From Mariprofundaceae bacterium (GTDB taxonomy: Bacteria; Pseudomonadota; Zetaproteobacteria; Mariprofundales; Mariprofundaceae): 36,673 bases of DNA. Shown here piece after piece: positions 10,904 to 18,597 of this stretch. The position numbers and the translations under genes were made by a program. Numbering within the stretch: the stretch's first letter is position 1; each line of letters begins with the position of its first letter. Location: NCBI GenBank assembly GCA_015663235.1, contig DQSL01000018.1, forward strand, positions 1 to 36,673. Reading direction: 5' to 3'. The notes under the pieces are model-generated. The model saw only the letters and a program-made list of their open reading frames with translations, was not told the DNA's origin and did no database searches.

Positions 10904-11844
10904 AACTCAGCCAGCTTTTCAGCCACACGCAACATGGCAGAGCGGCTGCGTGGGTTGGCATCTATTTCTTCTTCGCTGGCACGAATAGGTTTCTTTTGCA
11001 CCCATTTCATGGTGGGTTTAAAGCCACAAACACACATGGGGAATTCGCGCGGACAAACGCAGCCATGCACTTGTTTTTCAATCAAGTCGCGGATTCTTCT
11101 ATCTTCACCAGAGTGGAAAGAAATGATTGCCAAACGACCACCCACTTGCAAAAGTTTCATAGATGCTTTCACAGCTTCATCAATTTGGTTCATTTCATCA
11201 TTCACCCAAATCCTAAGGGCTTGAAAGGTTCGCGTTGCGGGATGCGCGCCTTGATGACGCATTTTTTTCGGTGTGGCATGAAAGCAGGCATTTTCAAGGT
11301 CTTTGGTGGTGTTCATTTCACCTTGGTTTAACTTATCCAAGATTGCTTTTGCAATGCGCCCAGCAAAACGCTCTCCACCATATTCTCTGATAACACTAAC
11401 CAATTCTGATTCGGAGACTTTAGCCAACTTTGCAGACAATGGTTGCCCAGAATCACAGTCCATGCGCATATCCAAAGGGCCATCTTGCATAAATGAAAAG
11501 CCGCGCTCTGCTTGGTCAAGCTGCGGCGAGGAAACACCCAAATCAAAACCAATACCAGCAACACTACCCCAACCTTGATGGTGTACGGCATCTTCAATGC
11601 CTGCGAAATCTGTGTAAGCAATGGAAAAGCGAGCATCAGCTTTTGCCAAAGCTTCGCCAGCCTCAATAGCCTGAGGGTCGCGGTCTAAGCCCAACACTTG
11701 CGCTTGTTCTGAAAGCGTTTCTAGCATTAATTTTGTGTGTCCGCCGCGCCCAAATGTTGCATCAATATAGCGACCTTTTTTGTCGGTGCATAATGCTTCG
11801 ATGTAGGGGGCAGCCAATACTGAAATGTGCGCCCGGGTGACCAT
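10897..11844 (-). CDS. rsmH: 16S rRNA (cytosine1402-N4)-methyltransferase
   Basis: MVTRAHISVLAAPYIEAL...YIDATFGRGGHTKLMLE...; ORF extends to 11919, but ATG at 11842-11844 overlaps the mraZ stop and matches usual RsmH starts. Confidence 0.96.
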   Translation of the reverse strand: MVTRAHISVLAAPYIEALCTDKKGRYIDATFGRGGHTKLMLETLSEQAQVLGLDRDPQAIEAGEALAKADARFSIAYTDFAGIEDAVHHQGWGSVAGIGFDLGVSSPQLDQAERGFSFMQDGPLDMRMDCDSGQPLSAKLAKVSESELVSVIREYGGERFAGRIAKAILDKLNQGEMNTTKDLENACFHATPKKMRHQGAHPATRTFQALRIWVNDEMNQIDEAVKASMKLLQVGGRLAIISFHSGEDRRIRDLIEKQVHGCVCPREFPMCVCGFKPTMKWVQKKPIRASEEEIDANPRSRSAMLRVAEKLAELC

Positions 11845-12278
11845 CAGAAATCCAAGTCCTGATTTTGCAGCAGAGCCAGTGATGAGGCGAGTTGGGTATC
11901 CCAAGCGTTGGCATCCCAAATTTCAAAGGTGTCCAGTGAACCTGCAAACACTGTGCTTTTTCCCACTCCTGCATAATCACGCAAATTTTGTGGAATCAAC
12001 ACTCTACCCTGCTTATCAGGGCTATATTCTTGGGCTGAGCTAATCACCGTGCGTTTAAATGCTTGAACAATACGATCATTGCTCGGACGCGCCCCTACCT
12101 TGGCAAGCAATCGCTTCCATTCTTGCTGTGGATAGACTCTAAGGCATGGGTTTTGCGGGTCGCGCGCGATAATTACAATGGGTTCTGCATACGATTTTTG
12201 CAGCACATCACGGAAGGGCGCGGGAATATTAATCCGCCCTTTATCGTCCATATTATTGGTATATTCACCTTGAAACAT
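11844..12278 (-). CDS. mraZ: Transcriptional regulator MraZ
   Basis: MFQGEYTNNMDDKGRINIPAPFRDVL... and DKQGRVLIPQNLRDYA (two MraZ/AbrB-like repeats); first gene of dcw. Confidence 0.97.
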   Translation of the reverse strand: MFQGEYTNNMDDKGRINIPAPFRDVLQKSYAEPIVIIARDPQNPCLRVYPQQEWKRLLAKVGARPSNDRIVQAFKRTVISSAQEYSPDKQGRVLIPQNLRDYAGVGKSTVFAGSLDTFEIWDANAWDTQLASSLALLQNQDLDF

Positions 12279-12330
12279 ACGACTTTAACCCGCCTCATTA
12301 CATCCACTAATAACACAAAAGGATAAATTA

Positions 12331-12382
12331 CCCACAATTACCCACTATGCGCCAATATCGACCACAAAAACACCCTTGTCAA
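12331..12382 (-). promoter_or_regulatory. Putative mraZ/dcw sigma70 promoter with MraZ-box repeats
   Basis: Minus strand: TTGACA (12377-12382), 17-nt spacer, GATATT (12354-12359), followed by TGGC/TGGG/TGGG at exact 10-nt spacing (12351-12354, 12341-12344, 12331-12334). Confidence 0.7.
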
Positions 12383-12453
12383 CCACCATTAACCTTTTTG
12401 ACACACTTCAATAGACTATTGTCAGCAAGCAAAAGAAGTTCTACATTGCGTCT

Positions 12454-13140
12454 ATGAAAATTTTAATTGTTGAAGACGAAGTTCAAGTTGCTGAAGTATT
12501 GCAAAAAGGGTTGAGGGAAGAAGGGCACGCCGTTGACCTTTCCCACGACGGTGAAGACGGCGGGTTTCTCGCTGAAGTGAATGACTACGACCTTATCATC
12601 TTGGATTTAATGCTACCCAAAAAGAATGGTATTCAAGTATGTCGAGAGATTCGAGAGCGCGGTGTAAACACGCCTGTTTTGATGCTCACAGCTAGGGATA
12701 GCGTTGAAGACAAGGTTCGCGGTCTGGATGCGGGCGCTGATGACTACATGGCAAAACCCTTCTCTTTTCAAGAGCTTCTTGCACGTGTTCGCGCACTATT
12801 GCGCCGCACCTCCGACAGTAAAACACCAACACTAACCATGGCTGATTTGGAGCTTGACCCCATGAGCCGCCAAGTGACCCGTGGCGAGAAAAATATCCGC
12901 TTAACCACCAAAGAATATGCGCTACTCGAATACCTGATGCGCAACCCATACAAAGTGCTTTCCCGCACCTTGATTGGCGAACATGTTTGGGACATGAACT
13001 TTGACCCTGAAAGCAATGTGATTGATGTGTATGTTAGTCATTTGCGCGCCAAAGTTGATAAAGGTTTTGATTTGCAGCTCATTCACACTTTGCGTGGGCA
13101 AGGTTATATATTAAGCGACAAATATCAGGATAACACATAA
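12454..13140 (+). CDS. OmpR/PhoB-family response regulator
   Basis: MKILIVEDEVQVAEVLQKGL...IILDLMLPKKNG...MLTARDSVEDKVRGLDAGADDYMAKPF plus winged-helix C-terminus (VIDVYVSHLRAKVD...IHTLRGQGYIL). Confidence 0.95.
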   Translation: MKILIVEDEVQVAEVLQKGLREEGHAVDLSHDGEDGGFLAEVNDYDLIILDLMLPKKNGIQVCREIRERGVNTPVLMLTARDSVEDKVRGLDAGADDYMAKPFSFQELLARVRALLRRTSDSKTPTLTMADLELDPMSRQVTRGEKNIRLTTKEYALLEYLMRNPYKVLSRTLIGEHVWDMNFDPESNVIDVYVSHLRAKVDKGFDLQLIHTLRGQGYILSDKYQDNT

Positions 13141-13152
13141 ACAAAAACACTG

Positions 13153-14634
13153 TTGAAGAAGCCCATGCAATCCATGTATAACAGCCTGTTCCGCACTTTC
13201 CGTGGCAGGCTTGCTATGAGTTATGTCATCGTCGAGTTCCTTATTTTGGTCTTTGCAGCAGTTCTCATTTATTGGTTCTTATCCAATCAAATTTACAAAG
13301 AAGTTGATGATGCGCTTTTTGATGAAGCCACTGTTTTGGTGGAAAATTTAGAAAAAGCTCCCAAACACGAATGGGGGTTTTTCCTTCAAGACTTCACCAT
13401 GTATTACCGTGGCGTGGTGCAGTTGGTCAGCCCTGAAGGAACTATTTTATTTAGCGTTGGCGAAGAGCTTGTTGGTCATGACAAACAAGATGTTGCCCAT
13501 GCTATCCGCGAAGCTCTGGCGGGTAATGCCACTGTTTTTGTCTCCACTAGAGGTTTACTGCGCAAAAACAATTTGCGTGTTGCCGTGATGCCCGTTCATG
13601 TGCAGGAGCAAATCGTAGCCGTTGCAATCCTTGTACGTACCACCGATGATATTCAAAGATTTTTCAAACTTTTATACATCATTGGCGGCATACTTGGCTT
13701 GTTATCTATGCTCATTTCAGGTCTGGTAGGTTATCGCATGGCAAGGCGTTCTCTCCGACCCATCAATGACATCACTGATGCAGCGCAAGCCGTGTCCAAT
13801 GGTGATTTAAGCAGGCGTTTAAAGTCATCTATTCATGATGAAGAAATCGAAACCTTAGTTGTCTCGCTTAATAAAATGTTTCAAGCATTAGAAGCAAACT
13901 TTAACAGCCACAAACGTTTTGTATCTGATACCTCACATGAGCTGCGCCACCCCATCACCATTCTCAAAGGTGAAATTGAAGTGGCTCTATTGCAAGATCG
14001 AAGCCCTGAAGAATACAAAGCGTTGCTCAAGCAATTGTTTGCAATTAGTACCCGAATGCAACATATCGTCAATGACATGTTAACCCTTGCCCAAGCCGAT
14101 GCAGGTACACTGGAAATACCCCAAGATCCTGTCGATTTATCGCTGCTGCTCCAAGAAGTTGGGCAAGATCACTTGATGTTATTTTCCAAACGAAAAATTC
14201 ATTTGGACATGAATATTCAAGAGGGTTTAGAAATCATTGGTGACCAACATCGCATTGAACGCGTTTTTTATAACTTGCTCAACAATGCTTTTCGTTACGC
14301 CCCTGAAAATTCAACTGTAACCTTGTCAGCGGTTGCGGATGGCGAGTTTGCCAAAATTTTTGTGTTGGATGAAGGTGAAGGTGTGAATGCAAAGGATGCG
14401 CCGCATCTTTTTGAACGCTTTTATCGCGCTGATGATGCCCGCACCAATCGGCAAGGCGAAGGTGCGGGGCTTGGGCTTGCGATTTGCAAGCATATTGTAT
14501 TGGCACATCATGGTGAGATTCGTGTGGTTTTTGATGAGCGACAAGGCGCAACATTTGAAGTGAAGCTACCCTTGTCTAACGTCAACCCTGAACACGCAGA
14601 ACGCTTAAAGGGTGTGTTGGTTAACCGCCTTTAA
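13153..14634 (+). CDS. Two-component sensor histidine kinase (HAMP + HisKA + HATPase)
   Basis: Two TM segments, HAMP-like GYRMARRSLRPINDITDAAQAV, H-box FVSDTSHELRHPITILKGEIEVAL, N-box NLLNNAFRYAPENS, GEGAGLGLAICKHIV. Start TTG 13153 or ATG 13165. Confidence 0.94.
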   Translation: MKKPMQSMYNSLFRTFRGRLAMSYVIVEFLILVFAAVLIYWFLSNQIYKEVDDALFDEATVLVENLEKAPKHEWGFFLQDFTMYYRGVVQLVSPEGTILFSVGEELVGHDKQDVAHAIREALAGNATVFVSTRGLLRKNNLRVAVMPVHVQEQIVAVAILVRTTDDIQRFFKLLYIIGGILGLLSMLISGLVGYRMARRSLRPINDITDAAQAVSNGDLSRRLKSSIHDEEIETLVVSLNKMFQALEANFNSHKRFVSDTSHELRHPITILKGEIEVALLQDRSPEEYKALLKQLFAISTRMQHIVNDMLTLAQADAGTLEIPQDPVDLSLLLQEVGQDHLMLFSKRKIHLDMNIQEGLEIIGDQHRIERVFYNLLNNAFRYAPENSTVTLSAVADGEFAKIFVLDEGEGVNAKDAPHLFERFYRADDARTNRQGEGAGLGLAICKHIVLAHHGEIRVVFDERQGATFEVKLPLSNVNPEHAERLKGVLVNRL

Positions 14635-15056
14635 AGTTGAACATCCACTTTAGTTAGCAGCATAATACCATCTTGCTGCTGACTAAGCTGTGGCGCAAGC
14701 TCTAAGGCTGGTATGGTAATATGCGCATATTTATAAAAGTCTTCATCCACCACTTCATCATCCAACATCAACACATCCAAATCTAATGTGCGCGGTTTCC
14801 AAGAGCCTTTTGCGCGGTCTCGCCCATGTTCGTCTTCAAGGTTTTTCAACCATGTTACAAAGGCTTTGGCAGCCATGTCATGTTCAAGCAAACAACATGC
14901 ATTGAGAAAATCATCACCCTCCATGCCCACTGCCGTTGATTGATACACAGCAGAGAATAACACATTGGAAAACTGTTGCCTGATGGCATTTGCAGCATCT
15001 TTCAAATGTTGTTCAGGGTGAATATTCGAGCCCATACCCAGCAAAACAGATGTCAT
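14631..15056 (-). CDS. folK: 2-amino-4-hydroxy-6-hydroxymethyldihydropteridine pyrophosphokinase
   Basis: MTSVLLGMGSNIHPEQHLKDA...GRDRAKGSWKPRTLDLDVLMLDDEVV; likely start at 15056 rather than 15077. Confidence 0.92.
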   Translation of the reverse strand: MTSVLLGMGSNIHPEQHLKDAANAIRQQFSNVLFSAVYQSTAVGMEGDDFLNACCLLEHDMAAKAFVTWLKNLEDEHGRDRAKGSWKPRTLDLDVLMLDDEVVDEDFYKYAHITIPALELAPQLSQQQDGIMLLTKVDVQL

Positions 15057-15057
15057 C

Positions 15058-15411
15058 TTATTTTTCGCCACGCTCAATCAATACTGCCACATTTTCAGAA
15101 CCGCGAACTGCGCCAGGCTTGGACATTTTAAGACGCAACCACGGCACTTTAAACTCATCAAGAATAATCTTGGCACAATGTTCTGCCAATGATTCAATCA
15201 AACCAAATTCAGACCCTTCAACAAAGTCAATCAACCGCTTCGATACAGATTTATAGTCCAGTGTATCTTCAATATTATCCGTCTTGCCCGCTTTGGAAAT
15301 ATCCCAAGCCATTTCAAGGTCTAGGCGCACAGTTTGCCGAATCTCGCGCTCCCAATCATAAATACCGATGACAGTGCGCACTTCCAAACCTTCGATTAAT
15401 ACCAAATCCAT
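15058..15411 (-). CDS. folB: Dihydroneopterin aldolase
   Basis: MDLVLIEGLEVRTVIGIYDWEREIRQTVRLDLEM...LDYKSVSKRLIDFVEGSEFGLIESLAEHCA; adjacent to folK. Confidence 0.93.
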   Translation of the reverse strand: MDLVLIEGLEVRTVIGIYDWEREIRQTVRLDLEMAWDISKAGKTDNIEDTLDYKSVSKRLIDFVEGSEFGLIESLAEHCAKIILDEFKVPWLRLKMSKPGAVRGSENVAVLIERGEK

Positions 15412-15422
15412 GTTTACTCCCC

Positions 15423-16160
15423 TTATTTCTTGTTTAGTCCTTGGCGCACCACTTCAAACAATGCCACTCCTGTGGCTACCGACACATTCAATGATTCCAC
15501 TTTGCCCGGCATAGGTATTTTCACCAACTGGTCACAGTTTTCACGCACAAGTCTGCGCATTCCTTCGCCTTCTGCACCCATGACCAAGGCATTTTTACCT
15601 GAAAATTGAATGTCATGAATCAAAGTATCGGCTTCGCCTGCCAAACCTGAAATCCAAAAGCCTGCTTGTTGTAAATCTTTCATGGTTCTCGCCAAATTGG
15701 TCACACGCAACACAGGGATTCGTGCCAATGCACCACATGCCGATTTGGAGACAATAGGTGAGCTTAAATCTGCGGCATGGTCTTTAGGAATCACCACACC
15801 CACACAACCCGATGCTTCTGCAGTACGAATACATGCCCCCAAATTATGCGGATCAGTCACTTGATCGAGAATCAGCACCAAAGCTTCATCTTGCCCTTCA
15901 ATGTCATACAACCAATCCTTAAAATTCACCGCGCCTTTAGGTTGCATTTTTGCCACCACACCTTGATGTGGTACGCCGTCTGCTAACCTTTCCAAAGCTT
16001 CTTTGGGCGCAAAAGATACGCGAACTTTGGCTTTGCGCGCCAAATGAATTAGCTCATTCAAGCGTGGGTGTGTTTTGCCTTTAAGTACCACCAATTCATC
16101 AATGGCTTCGCCTGCGTCCAGCGCATGTTTCACAGCATGTATGCCTGCAATTTTACTCAT
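15423..16160 (-). CDS. rlmB: 23S rRNA (guanosine-2'-O-)-methyltransferase RlmB (SpoU/TrmH family)
   Basis: GIHAVKHAL..., LDQVTDPHNLGACIRTAEASG, ALVMGAEGEGMRRLVRENCDQLVKIPMPGKVESLNVSVATGVALFE. Confidence 0.93.
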   Translation of the reverse strand: MSKIAGIHAVKHALDAGEAIDELVVLKGKTHPRLNELIHLARKAKVRVSFAPKEALERLADGVPHQGVVAKMQPKGAVNFKDWLYDIEGQDEALVLILDQVTDPHNLGACIRTAEASGCVGVVIPKDHAADLSSPIVSKSACGALARIPVLRVTNLARTMKDLQQAGFWISGLAGEADTLIHDIQFSGKNALVMGAEGEGMRRLVRENCDQLVKIPMPGKVESLNVSVATGVALFEVVRQGLNKK

Positions 16161-17110
16161 GAATATTTATCCTTAAATGCCGCTATAAAGTCATCCAACA
16201 TATCTTTAGGCAAATCATTGATACCCGCCGCAGCTTTGCGCCCGCCACCTGTAGGGAAGGACATACAAAGCTCATCTGCACCTGTTTTGTTAGATAACGG
16301 AGCGCGTACACTGACGCGGAAGTTACCATTATCCATCACCGTCACCAAAGCATGCGCTCTGCCTTGATAAATCCGTGCCAACGCATTGCCATACACCCCT
16401 GAAACACGACGCGACCACGCCTCATCAGGCATCATAAATGCCGCCACTTTATCATCCAAAAACACCGCTTCGGAGACTTCCGCTTTTTCCATATCATCGG
16501 CATAACCTTGGCTTAACACCTGATAAGCTGGCGACTCTGCAATAAAATCAAACGGATTTTCAAAAGGCTGCATTTGTTGGTACAAATCTTTGGGGTCAAA
16601 ATACAAATCATCCAAAGTCACGCCATAACCATTGTAATTAAGCAGCGTACCCAAATGTTCAAGCTGACTTAATTGCTCATCATTTAGGTTTAACGGCGCT
16701 GCCGCATTACGCGCTGAATCAAACAAATTATCGCCAAATGCTGCCACCACTGCCCACGGCAAATACGCACTTTTCAGATAACCATTCACCAACAAGCTGG
16801 TGCAAACATTGGCATCGGTGTTGATATGGGCTTCCAAGTGGTCATGCTCTGGAATATCACCTGCAAAGTGGTGGTCAAAATAACGCACCTTCGCCCCTGC
16901 ATCCAAAGCTTTAAGCAGCCCATCCCTATTTTTATCCAGCGAAACATCCAACACGATAATTTCATCACCCGCTTGGGCATCCACCCGCTTTAACAGGTTA
17001 ATATCCCGCTTCACCCCCGTCACCAATTCCGATGATACAGGCACTGCCAACCGCAACTGATGCAATGCACATAATCCATCGGCATCACCATTAAACACAT
17101 CATAAATCAT
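16157..17110 (-). CDS. DHH-family phosphoesterase-like protein
   Basis: MIYDVFNGDADGLCALHQLRL...VRYFDHHFAGD (DHH-type motif) and C-terminal FPTGGGRKAAAGIND (DHHA1-like). Confidence 0.8.
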   Translation of the reverse strand: MIYDVFNGDADGLCALHQLRLAVPVSSELVTGVKRDINLLKRVDAQAGDEIIVLDVSLDKNRDGLLKALDAGAKVRYFDHHFAGDIPEHDHLEAHINTDANVCTSLLVNGYLKSAYLPWAVVAAFGDNLFDSARNAAAPLNLNDEQLSQLEHLGTLLNYNGYGVTLDDLYFDPKDLYQQMQPFENPFDFIAESPAYQVLSQGYADDMEKAEVSEAVFLDDKVAAFMMPDEAWSRRVSGVYGNALARIYQGRAHALVTVMDNGNFRVSVRAPLSNKTGADELCMSFPTGGGRKAAAGINDLPKDMLDDFIAAFKDKYS

Positions 17111-17130
17111 ATCTTTTTACTTCCTCTTTT

Positions 17131-17197
17131 CCGTCATTCCCGCGAAGGAGGGAATCCACATCTTGCAAAACATCATGGTTACTCTGGATTCCCGCCT
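17131..17197. repeat. REP/dRS3-like palindromic repeat (ATTCCC-N8-GGGAAT plus outer GGGAATCCA/TGGATTCCC arms)
   Basis: ATTCCCGCGAAGGAGGGAAT at 17136-17155; GGGAATCCA (17150-17158) pairs with TGGATTCCC (17185-17193). Confidence 0.65.
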
Positions 17198-17346
17198 GTT
17201 GATGTCAGGTCAGCTCTATCATTACTAGAAGAAATCATTGTCCTTGGAATTTTATATGCTTTCCCAGACCAATTCGACATTTCACATGCCCAACGCCCGT
17301 TAGCCTCACCATCCATGAGAAACAACTGTATAGATTTAGCAAACAT
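17179..17346 (-). pseudogene. Truncated N-terminal fragment resembling a GIY-YIG nuclease family protein (55 aa)
   Basis: My translation: MFAKSIQLFLMDGEANGRWACEMSNWSGKAYKIPRTMISSSNDRADLTSTGGNPE*. N-terminal portion resembles GIY-YIG nuclease proteins, which normally continue GVYFLFG...; here it ends in the repeat. Below the ORF track size cutoff. Confidence 0.6.
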
Positions 17347-17348
17347 AT

Positions 17349-18179
17349 CTAAACCGCAATCGGTGCGCGGATGGCATCATGGCATTGATAACCCTCAAGC
17401 GTAAAATCTTCATATTTGAAATCAAAGATGTTTTTGATGTCTGGGTTGAGTTTCATGGTGGGTAGTGGGTATGGCTTGCGGGCAAGTTGGATTTCGACTT
17501 GCTCTGCGTGATTGGAATATAGATGTGCATCACCAAAGGTATGCACGAAATCACCCACTTCCAAATCGCAGACTTGGGCAATCATCATGGTTAGTAGCGC
17601 ATAAGATGCGATATTGAACGGTACACCTAAGAAAATGTCCGCACTGCGCTGATAAAGTTGGCAGGATAACTTGCCATCTGCCACATAAAATTGAAAAAAA
17701 GCATGGCATGGGGCAAGCGCCATTTTGCCTTGCTCAACATTGGCTTGCGGCGAGATGGATTCATCAGGTAAATCCGCCACATTCCATGCGGATATGATTA
17801 AACGGCGCGAGTTGGGTTTATCTTTGATTTGTTTGATAAGTTCGGCAATTTGGTCGATGGATTTACCATCAGGGGTTGGCCAGTTGCGCCATTGGTAGCC
17901 ATACACAGGACCAAGCTCACCATCTTTTGCCCATTCATCCCAAATTTTTACGCCGTTTTCTTTCAAATATGTGGTTTTGGTGTCACCCGCTAAAAACCAT
18001 AACAATTCATGAATAATCGACTTTAAATGTACCTTTTTCGTGGTCACCAAAGGGAAACCTTGGCTTAAATCAAATCTAAGCTGCCTGCCAAACACTGAGC
18101 GCGTTCCCGTGCCTGTTCTGTCGCCTTTAACTGTGCCATTTTCATGTACATCACGCATAAAATCCAAGTATTGTTGCAT
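17349..18179 (-). CDS. thyA: Thymidylate synthase
   Basis: [38 protein letters not shown]...[12 protein letters not shown] (catalytic Cys)...[16 protein letters not shown] at 18179 preceded by GAGGGGATT; ORF extends to 18206. Confidence 0.97.
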   Translation of the reverse strand: MQQYLDFMRDVHENGTVKGDRTGTGTRSVFGRQLRFDLSQGFPLVTTKKVHLKSIIHELLWFLAGDTKTTYLKENGVKIWDEWAKDGELGPVYGYQWRNWPTPDGKSIDQIAELIKQIKDKPNSRRLIISAWNVADLPDESISPQANVEQGKMALAPCHAFFQFYVADGKLSCQLYQRSADIFLGVPFNIASYALLTMMIAQVCDLEVGDFVHTFGDAHLYSNHAEQVEIQLARKPYPLPTMKLNPDIKNIFDFKYEDFTLEGYQCHDAIRAPIAV

Positions 18180-18232
18180 AATCCCCTCGTCAGCCGATAA
18201 AATCACGGCTATGATGCCGACTTTTGTTCAAG

Positions 18233-18247
18233 GGTAAACAGTTTACC
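18233..18247. promoter_or_regulatory. Perfect dyad GGTAAAC-A-GTTTACC, possible operator
   Basis: Direct reading of a 7-nt inverted repeat with 1-nt centre, in the divergent thyA / EF-hand gene intergenic region. Confidence 0.4.
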
Positions 18248-18267
18248 TACACAACAGAGGTGATTTT

Positions 18268-18555
18268 ATGCGTTTTACTTTGTTTTTCTTGGCTTTTGTG
18301 GGTTTAATGATGCCACAAACGGCGACATCTGAAATTTTGTCTGCGACCGACAAAATCGTTGAAAAGTTTATGGAACTCGACTTTGATGAGTCTGAAGGCG
18401 TATCTTGGGATGAGTATAAACTGATGGTCATGGGTCGCATGGGTGACCGCTTCAACCTCATGGATGCTGATGGAGATGGTGAAATTAGCGAAGAAGAATA
18501 CCGTACATTTTGGACAGAAACCAAATCCCAATATTATCGCCCACGCCGTGAATAA
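18268..18555 (+). CDS. Small secreted EF-hand domain protein
   Basis: N-terminal signal peptide (MRFTLFFLAFVGLMMPQTATS) and EF-hand loops DFDESEGVSWDEY and DADGDGEISEEEY. Confidence 0.8.
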   Translation: MRFTLFFLAFVGLMMPQTATSEILSATDKIVEKFMELDFDESEGVSWDEYKLMVMGRMGDRFNLMDADGDGEISEEEYRTFWTETKSQYYRPRRE

Positions 18556-18597
18556 TCGCAACACGCAAATAACTCAAATCAATCCAAAGGAAACATC

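Noticed and set aside
12398-12426. Possible promoter for the response regulator (TTGACA at 12398-12403)
   Set aside because: No acceptable -10 at 16-18 nt; TATTGT is only 13 nt downstream.
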